Source of the DNA: CAYGHE01 sp964349805 | GTDB lineage: Bacteria > Patescibacteriota > Saccharimonadia > Saccharimonadales > Saccharimonadaceae | Assembly (NCBI GenBank): GCA_964349805.1 | Contig: CAYGHE010000012.1 | Span: 1-21,271, forward strand | Length of the DNA: 21,271 nucleotides | Direction of reading: 5' to 3' | Part shown: piece after piece, positions 6,616 to 13,963 of the stretch | Layout: each line of letters opens with the position of its first letter | Numbering within the stretch: the stretch's first letter is position 1 | Notes under the pieces: generated by a model | Seen by the model: only the letters and a program-made list of their open reading frames with translations | Database searches by the model: none | Told to the model about the DNA's origin: nothing | Position numbers and translations under genes: made by a program

Positions 6616-6652
6616 CTCAGACGAGCGGGAGTGTTTAGCTCTAGCATCTGAG
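6616..6652 (+). promoter_or_regulatory. Leader hairpin of unit B
   Basis: Nested inverted repeats: CTCAGA (6616-6621) with TCTGAG (6647-6652), and inside them GAGC (6623-6626) with GCTC (6638-6641). The hairpin would sit at the very 5' end of the transcript, a position that can stabilise mRNA or regulate translation. Confidence 0.4.
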
Positions 6653-6689
6653 CGAACCACTCACCTACTACTACCCTCAGGGGGCGAAA

Positions 6690-7139
6690 ATGGGACGGAA
6701 ATGGAGTTTCAACGGCGAAAGCCGGTCGGACGCCGTCAAGCAGGCGATGGCCATGGTGGCCATCATCAAGGACTTCTGGAAGCCTGGGGCTGAGCCCCAG
6801 ATCGTCGTGACCTACAAGCCTCCGAGGAAGAGGCGCTTCACAGATCCACATCAACCAGTCATCATTGGCTGGGGCTGGAGCCTCATCGACCCAACACCTG
6901 CCCGCCCAGGCGTGCTGTTGATGACAGATGAGCCTCTCGCCGCATGTGGGCCGATCCTGACCCACAACCTGAAGGACTCTCTCTCGCCGCAACAGAAGGC
7001 GACGGTGGACAGCCTCAGCACATCCGCCTTCTACGTGGCGGACCCCGAGGGCCTGGACGAATGGCCGGAGGGCTTGCGAACGCTTGCCGAACGGACAACT
7101 GTTCTTGGGCGACTCGTCGAGATAGATGTCCTTCGATAG
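6690..7139 (+). CDS. GC-rich hypothetical protein (unit B)
   Basis: A 149-residue protein of unknown family with no obvious membrane segment. It has a basic start (MGRKWSFNGESRS), a helix DAVKQAMAMVAIIKDFWK, a YKPPRKRRFTDPHQP stretch and the Trp-containing IIGWGWSLIDPTP. The C-terminal half resembles no domain I know. AGGGGGC lies a few bases before the ATG. Codon third positions are mostly G or C, in contrast to the AT-rich gene just upstream. With its own promoter, leader hairpin and long GNRA-looped terminator it is a self-contained transcription unit, the same plan as units A and C. Confidence 0.65.
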   Translation: MGRKWSFNGESRSDAVKQAMAMVAIIKDFWKPGAEPQIVVTYKPPRKRRFTDPHQPVIIGWGWSLIDPTPARPGVLLMTDEPLAACGPILTHNLKDSLSPQQKATVDSLSTSAFYVADPEGLDEWPEGLRTLAERTTVLGRLVEIDVLR

Positions 7140-7160
7140 ATCGTTGGAGGTGAGTGAACC

Positions 7161-7214
7161 AGGGGGTGATCGGACTGTGCAGTAATGCGCGTCCGGTCAC
7201 CCCCTCTTCAATTT
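7161..7214 (+). terminator. Long GNRA-capped terminator hairpin of unit B
   Basis: A 15-bp stem (7161-7175 with 7191-7205, one U-G pair) continues past one bulged base into GTGCA/TGCGC and a GTAA tetraloop. The T-tract after it is weak (CTTCAATTT). The core GTGATCGG...GCAGTAATGCG recurs in the unit C terminator. Confidence 0.75.
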
Positions 7215-7241
7215 GACTTATTTATAAATTTGTAGCATATT
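7213..7241 (+). promoter_or_regulatory. Promoter of GC-rich unit C
   Basis: TTGACT, a 17-base spacer and CATATT, immediately after the unit B terminator. The leader is about 40 bases. Confidence 0.6.
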
Positions 7242-7287
7242 AATCATAGAATCACCTTAACATCCCAACTACCCTTTTGGAGGGATC

Positions 7288-7788
7288 ATGCAAACAAGGC
7301 CTGCCGGGGACTGGATTGTAATAGTCCTGTCCCTGAGCATAGTGGTAGGCCTTGTCGTGGCCTACTTCTATTCATTGGCGCGCAACAGGTACCATTCTGA
7401 TGCGATGTGCCTCAGATCTGACGTAACCTACGGGCTCCTAGGAGCTCTCGGGTTTGTCGGTATGGTCCTGGCGTTCACAAACGCGGGTCCAGACTGGCTA
7501 CATCGCAGCTTGGCAGTGGTCGGTGCGCCGATCCTGATATCTCTCTTGGTTTTCGGCCTGTTCGCAGGCAGAAAGGCCCAAGAGACGATTCTGCAGCTGT
7601 TGTTGCTGGGGAGTGGTGCGGCATTGATTGGCGTCGCGTGGATACTGACCAGTGGTCAGCCCAGTCGCCTGATGATTGTCGGCTACACAACTGGCACAGC
7701 CCTCGGGTGGATGATCCTTGAAAGAAAAAAGGGTCTTTTGCCCCCCACTAGCGGCATGATCTGGGTGCGGATCGAAGAAGAGGAATGA
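7288..7788 (+). CDS. GC-rich integral membrane protein (unit C)
   Basis: A 166-residue protein with about four predicted membrane segments: IVIVLSLSIVVGLVVAYFYS near residue 10, then around 48-65, 75-92 and 103-120. A less hydrophobic stretch around 128-142 and a charged C-terminus (ERKKGLL, then IEEEE) follow. The family is unknown and no catalytic motif is visible. GGAGGG precedes the ATG at 7288. Base composition is GC-rich relative to the flanking nucleotidyltransferase-like gene. Like units A and B it is monocistronic, with its own promoter and hairpin terminator. Confidence 0.68.
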   Translation: MQTRPAGDWIVIVLSLSIVVGLVVAYFYSLARNRYHSDAMCLRSDVTYGLLGALGFVGMVLAFTNAGPDWLHRSLAVVGAPILISLLVFGLFAGRKAQETILQLLLLGSGAALIGVAWILTSGQPSRLMIVGYTTGTALGWMILERKKGLLPPTSGMIWVRIEEEE

Positions 7789-7801
7789 GGTGAGAAGAGT
7801 T

Positions 7802-7840
7802 AGGGTGATCGGGGCGCAGAAATGCGTCCCTTTTACTTTT
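7802..7840 (+). terminator. GNRA-capped terminator of unit C
   Basis: GGGGCGCA (7811-7818) pairs with TGCGTCCC (7823-7830, one G-U) across a GAAA tetraloop, followed by TTTTACTTTT. The upstream GGGTGATCGG and the loop motif resemble the unit B terminator. Confidence 0.85.
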
Positions 7841-7863
7841 GTGGCCCCAGGCCCTATAAACAA

Positions 7864-8265
7864 TTATTTATTAATTTTTAGATAGTTATCTAGGAGTTGC
7901 ACATCCCGCAAATCTTTGTCTCGACCCTTGGCGAGTTTCCATTTGCGCAAATCCTGCAAGTTAAAGTAAGCTACACCATCAATTACAAAAGCTTTCTTAT
8001 ACGCACTCTCGAAATTTTCACCACCCCAGATTCTGCCTATTTCAAAAACTCCTTTTAAAAGCACTTCCTGATCAGGCCATGTTCCAATGCGAAAATCACC
8101 TGATTCTTTTAGTTTTTGATAAGTATCCTCGCTAACCATCAAATCAATATCTTTGGCAGGGCGTAATTTGAGAGCATTTAAAGCTCCGCTACCTATTACT
8201 ACGCACTCGTCTAGCCCAAGTCCCACATCTTGAAGCTGTTGTTTTATATTCAAATACTTGCGCAT
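7864..8265 (-). CDS. Nucleotidyltransferase-superfamily protein
   Basis: A 133-residue small protein with the start of a nucleotidyltransferase fold: VIGSGALNALKLRP followed by KDIDLMV, where G-S and the D-x-D pair match the nucleotide- and metal-binding motifs of minimal nucleotidyltransferases. A later acidic residue would be needed for catalysis and cannot be assigned with confidence. Such proteins transfer AMP or CMP to proteins or RNA and often act in toxin-antitoxin or defence loci. I chose MRKYLNIKQQL at 8265 over an ATG at 8292, because a TACAAT box lies just upstream of the former. It is the last gene on the minus strand after the restriction island. Confidence 0.6.
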   Translation of the reverse strand: MRKYLNIKQQLQDVGLGLDECVVIGSGALNALKLRPAKDIDLMVSEDTYQKLKESGDFRIGTWPDQEVLLKGVFEIGRIWGGENFESAYKKAFVIDGVAYFNLQDLRKWKLAKGRDKDLRDVQLLDNYLKINK

Positions 8266-8358
8266 GTCTAAAGCTATTGTACAACAAGCCATATCCAGCC
8301 ACCCGGTGACTGCAGATGCCCCAGACCCCAGTGGATGCTCGGGTTATATCCTGTAGGA

Positions 8359-8754
8359 TTACAAGAAATATTTATCGATTGTCAAATAGAGTATTACAAG
8401 TAACAACATGGCTATCATTGCTATAACGTCCCAGTCGCTTTTTTTGTATACGCGGCGGAAACGTTTTATATATTCGTCAGCGTCTCTCAGGTCGCCACCC
8501 CGGACGTTGTTTAGGCCTCGCTCTTTCATAAGTAAACGCGTAATCTTGTTTTCGTACGCTTCTGCGTGCTGTTTACTGACTACGCCTAGATCTTCGAAAT
8601 TCTCTATCTTGATGGGTTTGTGAAGCATAGTCCAATACGCCGCCCGTTTTCCTAACACGTGTTCATTGAAACGCTCTTTTGGCTGTTGTGTCGTGATACC
8701 GACATACCACTTCTTATCTTCAAGCTCCAGAATGTACATCCACCAACGTTTCAT
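8359..8754 (-). CDS. GIY-YIG domain protein with C-terminal membrane anchor
   Basis: A 131-residue protein. The N-terminal 90 residues are a small GIY-YIG-like nuclease domain: WWMYILEL for the GIY strand, WYVGIT for the YIG strand, then QPKERFNEH with the conserved Arg, and a Glu in AYENKITRL as a possible catalytic residue. Residues 106-127 (DVIAMIAMLLLVILYLT) form a membrane segment, so the nuclease domain should sit on the cytoplasmic face. GGGGTAGGGT precedes the ATG, 14 bases after the previous stop, which suggests it belongs to the hsd operon. DNA entry control or defence is possible. Confidence 0.72.
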   Translation of the reverse strand: MKRWWMYILELEDKKWYVGITTQQPKERFNEHVLGKRAAYWTMLHKPIKIENFEDLGVVSKQHAEAYENKITRLLMKERGLNNVRGGDLRDADEYIKRFRRVYKKSDWDVIAMIAMLLLVILYLTIDKYFL

Positions 8755-8768
8755 ACCCTACCCCTTTC

Positions 8769-9050
8769 CTATTTCCTAGTTTCTAGTCCCCAACCCCTAG
8801 CTATTTTCTCGTATTCGGGAAAATAGCTTGCAATGACCGACAGGTCGAATTGGCGGAGTATTTGGTCAGGGGATTCTTTACTCAGCAAGAATTCAAAGGA
8901 CTTTTCGATCAATGTACTGGCGTCAACTTGACCACCGGTTAATTGTTGATAATAATCCTCGGTCATCGTTACTTCATATTGATGCCCGTCGGGTAATTCA
9001 ACTGTAAAAACAAGCCCCTCGCCCGATTGTGTGATTTTTATAGTGTCCAT
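8769..9050 (-). CDS. Small conserved-looking protein downstream of hsdR
   Basis: A 93-residue soluble protein. The N-terminal half looks like a beta-hairpin sheet (IKITQSGEGLVFTVELPDG, then QYEVTMTEDYY). The C-terminal half is helical and ends with DLSVIASYFPEYEKIARGW. No enzyme motif is seen. Its ATG follows the hsdR stop with a single base between (TGATATG), the same junction as at the hsdR start, so it is translationally coupled to hsdR. This implies a role linked to restriction, perhaps a regulatory or accessory subunit, but I cannot name the family. Confidence 0.65.
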   Translation of the reverse strand: MDTIKITQSGEGLVFTVELPDGHQYEVTMTEDYYQQLTGGQVDASTLIEKSFEFLLSKESPDQILRQFDLSVIASYFPEYEKIARGWGLETRK

Positions 9051-9051
9051 A

Positions 9052-11397
9052 TCACCTAACGACTGTATACAGCCTTTTTTGTAGTTCTAGAAAGCGATCT
9101 CGTACTTTCTCTACCCCACCAAGTAAGCCTACTCCGTCATGACTTGATCCATATTTAATTTGCAGTAAATTAGCCAAATTTTCGACAGCTAACTCCTCTA
9201 CGCCAGCCTGTTCGTATTTATCAAGTACGAATCGCACAAAAGTCTCTTCGTCTTCTGTAAGTTCACCGTAAAATTTATTATCCACGTGTTCGGCTCTATA
9301 CTCACGAGTCAGGGTTTCTTTGGCAAATGCGACATAGCGCAAAACGTCATATATGTCACTGTCCTCGGCATCAATTAATTCTTGCATGGTTTGGAGTTTG
9401 TCACTATCAAAACCGCGCTCTGCTAATTCTTCGAGCAAGCGTTTACGTGTTGATGGGTTTGACCACAATATGCGTAATTTTTCTTCATCAGCAAAGAAAG
9501 CTGGTAATGCACCGAACAGACTCTCTAGAAACTGCTGGGCAGATACCGGATTGCCGTCACCATCAAAATACATAGTCTCAACCATATGTTTAATCGAGCG
9601 CTCTTTGCCGTCAGACAAACGAATAGTTAGTTTTTCTTTGGGTGGTTCGGGATCCTCGATTACATCGCCCTCGGACATATAAGGCCTATCGGGACCAGGT
9701 TCTTCAACTCCTTCTGGGTACTGAGGCCTTTCAACAACAGGGGTAGGCGTGATTTCGATATCTGCTTCTGGATCGCCATCCCACTCTGGGTCACTAAAGT
9801 GCTTGACGTTGTCGTAAAAGTCCAAAATTGTAAAGAAATCTTTGCCATCATAAATGCGCGTCCCACGTCCAATAATTTGTTTGAATTCAATCATTGACTT
9901 AACTGATCGCATTAACACAATATTGCGCACATTACGCGCGTCAACACCCGTCGATAATTTTTGTGAGGTCGTCAAGATGGTTGGAATCGTTTTTTCATTA
10001 TCTTGAAAGTCACGCAAGTGTTGGTCACCTATCTCGCCTTCATCCGAGGTAACCCGCACACAATAATTCGGATCGTTGCTAGATTTATGTTTATTGATCA
10101 AATCTCGCACCAGCAAAGCATGGTTTTGATTCGCACAAAACACAATCGTCTTGTCTTGCTGATTGATATTATCCAGCATAACCTGAGTTAGGTGTTCTTC
10201 TCTTTGTCGTATGTGGATATTAGTATTAAAGTCAGATTTTTCGTAGACTTCTTTTTCAACCTCGCCAGCCAGTACATCGTCATCTTCGGTGTAGCGATAC
10301 TCGCCCATCGTGGTGCTAATGCGCTTTACCTTAAATGGCGTCAAAAAGCCGTCGTTTATACCTTCTTTCAGAGAATAAATATACTCTGGATTACCAAAAT
10401 AGGCATAGGTGTCTACGTTGTCTTTACGTTTTGGTGTTGCCGTTAGCCCTAGGTGAACTGCGTTTTCAAAATAATTCAAAACCTCTCGCCACTGGCTTTC
10501 ATCTTTTGCGCTACCACGATGACACTCGTCAATAATCACCAGGTCAAAAAAGTCTTTCGGATAGTCAAGATAATACGGTTTGTCAGAGTTGCCAATTACT
10601 CCCTGATAAATTGCAAAAAACACGTTGGCATTGAGTGGAATCGCACCATCGCGGCGGCGGATTTCGGCTCCATCTACCCGCACGCAGTGTTCTTCCAGAG
10701 GGTTAAAGTCTCGCATGGTTTGGCTACCAATCAAGATATTACGATCCGCTAGATACAGCACCCTTGGTCGTCGGCCGTCATTTTTTAGATTCCACTTGGC
10801 GTTGTATAGCTTCCAGACAGTTTGAAAGGCGATGTAGGTTTTACCCGTTCCAGTTGCAAGCGTCAGCAGAATTCGCTGTTTTCCTTTGGCGATTGCCTCT
10901 AGCGCTGCGTTGATGGCATTTTCTTGGTAATATCTAGGGCTATAGCCAGCCGAGCGATCAAATGGAACCGCTAGTAGTCGGTCACGCAGGTCATTTGTAT
11001 CACCATAGACGCGATCGTATAGGTCGCCAGGAGATGGAAAATCAGCAACTAACTCACCACGGCCAGTTTGCATGTTAAATTCATAGATTTCTCGGCCATT
11101 TGTGGAATATACGAATTGAATATTCAAGTTATTGGCATAGTCTTTCGCCTGTTCAAGCCCCTTTGTGACGTTGTCGTCCTCTTTTTTAGCCTCGACAATA
11201 CCGATTCGCTTGTTGTTATAGGCTAAAAGATAATCGGCGAATTTACGCTTACCGCGTTGCCCGCCGCTATGTTTGCGACCATCGGTAAAATATTGCTCGC
11301 GCAGTACTCGTGCCGGCAACTCATTCCAACCAACCCGTGCCAGCTTCGGATCAATCCAGTTTGCTCGTGTATCAGCTTCGGTCATACCAGTTCCCAT
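9052..11397 (-). CDS. hsdR: Type I restriction enzyme, R subunit
   Basis: The motor-nuclease subunit of a type I restriction-modification complex: it translocates unmethylated DNA using ATP and cuts it. The product has about 781 residues. The PD-(D/E)xK nuclease is N-terminal (D near residue 55, IVEAKK near 69). SF2 helicase motifs follow: ATGTGKT (Walker A), DECH (Walker B), GLTATPK, and IIGRGTRIYDG (motif VI). The C-terminal helical domain should contact HsdM. It resembles the EcoEI-type R subunit. The start is uncertain: ATG 11397 sits one base after the previous stop, a TTG lies at 11406 and another ATG at 11385. No strong Shine-Dalgarno is seen, so coupling is likely. Confidence 0.95.
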   Translation of the reverse strand: MGTGMTEADTRANWIDPKLARVGWNELPARVLREQYFTDGRKHSGGQRGKRKFADYLLAYNNKRIGIVEAKKEDDNVTKGLEQAKDYANNLNIQFVYSTNGREIYEFNMQTGRGELVADFPSPGDLYDRVYGDTNDLRDRLLAVPFDRSAGYSPRYYQENAINAALEAIAKGKQRILLTLATGTGKTYIAFQTVWKLYNAKWNLKNDGRRPRVLYLADRNILIGSQTMRDFNPLEEHCVRVDGAEIRRRDGAIPLNANVFFAIYQGVIGNSDKPYYLDYPKDFFDLVIIDECHRGSAKDESQWREVLNYFENAVHLGLTATPKRKDNVDTYAYFGNPEYIYSLKEGINDGFLTPFKVKRISTTMGEYRYTEDDDVLAGEVEKEVYEKSDFNTNIHIRQREEHLTQVMLDNINQQDKTIVFCANQNHALLVRDLINKHKSSNDPNYCVRVTSDEGEIGDQHLRDFQDNEKTIPTILTTSQKLSTGVDARNVRNIVLMRSVKSMIEFKQIIGRGTRIYDGKDFFTILDFYDNVKHFSDPEWDGDPEADIEITPTPVVERPQYPEGVEEPGPDRPYMSEGDVIEDPEPPKEKLTIRLSDGKERSIKHMVETMYFDGDGNPVSAQQFLESLFGALPAFFADEEKLRILWSNPSTRKRLLEELAERGFDSDKLQTMQELIDAEDSDIYDVLRYVAFAKETLTREYRAEHVDNKFYGELTEDEETFVRFVLDKYEQAGVEELAVENLANLLQIKYGSSHDGVGLLGGVEKVRDRFLELQKRLYTVVR

Positions 11398-11398
11398 A

Positions 11399-11764
11399 TC
11401 AGGCAATCTCTGTGTATCTTTCTATAGCAATTCTATCTTGAGTATTGTCATCGTAATTTTGTGTGTGCATAGCAATTGTCAATAGAGTAAATGTATCACC
11501 GCTAATAGCAAACCACATGCGTGGCCATTGGTTTGGGCGTAGCCCACTACCAATCAGAGCAACTTCCACTTTCCATATCTCCCATGTGTGATTGGCTGTC
11601 ACGCGATGTAGCTTGCCTGGGCCAATAACTGCCTGAGGATTATTTGGATCAAATTGTACTTCCAGAAGCTTTTGTGCTTTTTTCTGGCCATCCAACAACT
11701 GAGGGTGCTTCTTTAACAATTTTTTAAATTCAGAATCAAAGCTATCATGCGTTTGCCATAACAT
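11399..11764 (-). CDS. Toxin-like protein paired with Panacea antitoxin
   Basis: A 121-residue protein whose gene overlaps the end of the Panacea-domain gene by 20 bases, a typical toxin-antitoxin arrangement. The sequence looks RelE/HigB-like in layout: an N-terminal helical stretch (FKKLLKKHPQLLDGQKKAQ) and then strands WEIWKVEVALIG, MWFAISGDTFTLLTIAMH and a final IAIERYTEI. That points to an mRNA-cleaving or ribosome-targeting toxin, but I cannot confirm catalytic residues. It is followed after one base by hsdR, so it shares the restriction operon. It could instead be a non-toxic accessory protein. Confidence 0.6.
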   Translation of the reverse strand: MLWQTHDSFDSEFKKLLKKHPQLLDGQKKAQKLLEVQFDPNNPQAVIGPGKLHRVTANHTWEIWKVEVALIGSGLRPNQWPRMWFAISGDTFTLLTIAMHTQNYDDNTQDRIAIERYTEIA

Positions 11765-12257
11765 CGCTAAAGTCCGTCTCTCTGTAAAATGCTAGGTCAT
11801 AAGGAATACTCTCGTCAGGCTCCGTGGCAACATAAGGAGCTTCTTGATGAGTTAAAACTTCTAACTCCTTGCCTGTAAGTCCACCGTATTTCTTGATAAC
11901 TCTATTTAATATACTTATATCGTCCTTATCAAAAACGCTTACGTCCGGTTCTGCTTTACATGTATACACTTCGGTTGGGCTATAACCGGGTCCACTATCT
12001 ACCGAATCGTGAACCAGCTTACCTTGCTGCTCCAATCTAGTAATAACCTGCGTGTAGTTATCTGGTACCGGACCCATCTTCCAGTGCTTGTATGAGTCAC
12101 CAGTAACACTAAGCATAGACTCTCCGTATTCGTATCGGTCGAAGTCTACATAATACAGCAGTTTAGCAAGTTTTTTCTTGCCATTAACAGACCCGCCCAA
12201 TGCGTTGCATAGGTATATAACAGTATTCTCGTACTTTGCCTGATTAGTATTTGTCAT
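11745..12257 (-). CDS. Panacea-domain (DUF4065, SocA-like) antitoxin
   Basis: A 170-residue protein carrying the Panacea/DUF4065 signature: KKLAKLLYYVDFDRYEYG near residue 28, the LSVTGDSYKHWKMGPVP segment (GPVP at 62-65), and a winged-helix-like C-terminal half. This domain acts as a hyper-promiscuous antitoxin in PanAT-type systems and as SocA in Caulobacter, neutralising unrelated toxins by direct binding. The overlapping downstream gene fits the toxin role. GAGAG lies upstream of the ATG and a TATAAT box at 12286-12291 (minus strand) may give it its own promoter in the 48-base gap after hsdS. Confidence 0.8.
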   Translation of the reverse strand: MTNTNQAKYENTVIYLCNALGGSVNGKKKLAKLLYYVDFDRYEYGESMLSVTGDSYKHWKMGPVPDNYTQVITRLEQQGKLVHDSVDSGPGYSPTEVYTCKAEPDVSVFDKDDISILNRVIKKYGGLTGKELEVLTHQEAPYVATEPDESIPYDLAFYRETDFSDVMANA

Positions 12258-12305
12258 AGTACTCTCATTTTACAACATTATTAGCATTATAGCTATTGCT
12301 TATGC

Positions 12306-13403
12306 TTACATGTTACTGGTAAAGGCGTGATGCAGGTAGGACTGGCGGAGCTCTTCTAGGTTGTTTAGCTTTTGCTGGTAGAGCTTTTGAAGTTTTTGGG
12401 TTTGAGTGGAGAGCTTATCGAGCTTACCAGAAAGCTCTTTCTGTTGTGCCTTAGGGGGCAGTGAAACTGATATTTGATGCACTACGTTCCTATTGAGTGT
12501 CGGCACACCGGTGCCTCCGGCGTATTCGATGAAATTTAGTGATTTAATAAGATAGTAAATAAGCTTGGGTTCGTTACCGAAGAATTCTTTGACGTATAGC
12601 ACTGTATTGAGCGGCCAATAATCCTCTTCGACATAAAATATATTTCCTACGCTACCGCTTCTTCCCGTATAAACACCAGGGCCTTTCGATTTTGCTACGT
12701 TATGAGTATCTATAATGCCACTCGAGCTAGCTAGTGGATATTGACCTGGTATCCTTTGAGCTTTAGGTAGGTCATGACCCCTTTGTAGAATACAAAAAGT
12801 GTCAAGGGTTCCTTTGGTCCAGCTGTCTTCGGGCTTCGAGAATGTACCTTGTAACGCCGATTCAAAAAGTTCCTGGACATTTTTTAAATTCTTTTCGGTA
12901 TTTTCTTTCGCCTTATCAATCGCCGCAAAAACCTCATCCAATTTCTTCACAATCCGTCCTTGCTCTTCTAAGCCAGGAAGAGGAATTTCAAAACTGTATA
13001 TATCTTCTTTGCTAAATCCTGCCTGCGCTGACCGTGCAGATATTTTTGATAACGGTTCTTGAAACAGTTTTGAGAGTAAGTAAATATACAAGAATTTCTT
13101 ATCCAGCCCTCGTTTAGGGGTAATTTTCATCATTGCAACATTGTAAGCCCCACTCATTCCGGTTAATATATTGCCTACGGACGCCCCATACCGACCGATT
13201 AGAATATCTTCGTCTTCACATAGTCTGTTCTTTTTAGAAACAGGTATATAAGTTGGTTGTATTGGTTTTTTAAAGTCACGAATTTGCAGGAATCTAACAT
13301 AGCCATTTCTTTTTTCATAGATAAAATCATTCTTAGGTGGTTGTGCACCACCTTGGAAATCACAAACATCACCGAGCAAAACTGTTTTCATTTTTCTATC
13401 CAT
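12306..13403 (-). CDS. hsdS: Type I restriction-modification specificity subunit
   Basis: HsdS sets the split DNA recognition sequence for both methylation and cutting. The 365-residue protein has two target recognition domains (about 1-145 and 195-320), each followed by a conserved helical spacer. The first spacer is GLEEQGRIVKKLDEVFAAID and neighbours; the second is KAQQKELSGKLDKLS through LEELRQSYLHHAF. Motifs such as LIGRYGASVGN and VYTGRSGSVGN are typical. I chose the ATG at 13403, which overlaps the previous stop (TGATG). A GTG at 13406 and ATG 13391 are alternatives. The target site cannot be predicted from sequence alone. Confidence 0.94.
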   Translation of the reverse strand: MDRKMKTVLLGDVCDFQGGAQPPKNDFIYEKRNGYVRFLQIRDFKKPIQPTYIPVSKKNRLCEDEDILIGRYGASVGNILTGMSGAYNVAMMKITPKRGLDKKFLYIYLLSKLFQEPLSKISARSAQAGFSKEDIYSFEIPLPGLEEQGRIVKKLDEVFAAIDKAKENTEKNLKNVQELFESALQGTFSKPEDSWTKGTLDTFCILQRGHDLPKAQRIPGQYPLASSSGIIDTHNVAKSKGPGVYTGRSGSVGNIFYVEEDYWPLNTVLYVKEFFGNEPKLIYYLIKSLNFIEYAGGTGVPTLNRNVVHQISVSLPPKAQQKELSGKLDKLSTQTQKLQKLYQQKLNNLEELRQSYLHHAFTSNM

Positions 13404-13933
13404 CACGCCTTATTCTCAAGATGCTTAACTACTTTATCAATTTTTGGCAAATATTTTGATAAAATCCCCTGGTTTCTGCCTTTGAATTCTTTATAATCCC
13501 CTACATCTATATTAGACCGTGTCTTTAGTGCGGCAGCTTCTATACTGGCTACTAGTTCGTGAACTTCTTTCATCCCAGCTTCGCTTAATTGATATTTTTT
13601 TGTCAGTCGCGCTAGTTGCTGCTGAGTTAGTTCAGATGCAACGCACACATGCTTTAACTGTTGAGATAAGAGATTCTGATAGGTTGGAATAATTGAGCCA
13701 TTTGGTCTAAATTTGTCGAACTCGACTACTAGCGCAAGCGCTGCTTTCATTTCGGCAAACTTAAATAGTATTTCATCAATTTGAGTTTCGTCACGCAGTT
13801 TTTTATGCTTGCGAACTTCAAGAGTTGGCTTTGCTATATATTCAACTACTAACGTAGTCAATATCGACAAAATTGCAGCAACACCGGCAGCAGCTATGAT
13901 TTGCCCCCACGTAACGTCTTCAAAAAAACTCAT
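13403..13933 (-). CDS. Membrane-anchored helical protein next to OLD nuclease
   Basis: A 176-residue protein of unknown family. Residues 10-32 (GQIIAAAGVAAILSILTTLVV) form one membrane segment. The rest is predicted helical and charged, cytoplasmic and possibly coiled-coil, with stretches FKFAEMKAALALVVEFDK and a repeat of Leu/Gln in QQLARLTKKYQLSEAG. It lies 30 bases after the OLD gene and overlaps hsdS by TGATG, so it belongs to the operon. A membrane partner for the OLD nuclease, for example an abortive-infection effector or an anchor, is conceivable but only inferred from position. Confidence 0.65.
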   Translation of the reverse strand: MSFFEDVTWGQIIAAAGVAAILSILTTLVVEYIAKPTLEVRKHKKLRDETQIDEILFKFAEMKAALALVVEFDKFRPNGSIIPTYQNLLSQQLKHVCVASELTQQQLARLTKKYQLSEAGMKEVHELVASIEAAALKTRSNIDVGDYKEFKGRNQGILSKYLPKIDKVVKHLENKA

Positions 13934-13963
13934 GTTTTGGCCCCAGATAAATCAGTTTTCATC

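Noticed and set aside
8288..8360. tRNA or structured RNA in the GC-rich gap after the GIY-YIG gene
   Set aside because: No cloverleaf could be drawn and the T-loop consensus is absent. There are only short inverted repeats (ACCCG/CGGGT, ATCCT/AGGAT).
11398..11406. TTG start for hsdR at 11406
   Set aside because: It overlaps the previous gene further and has no Shine-Dalgarno. The ATG at 11397 one base after the stop matches the junction style at the hsdR end.
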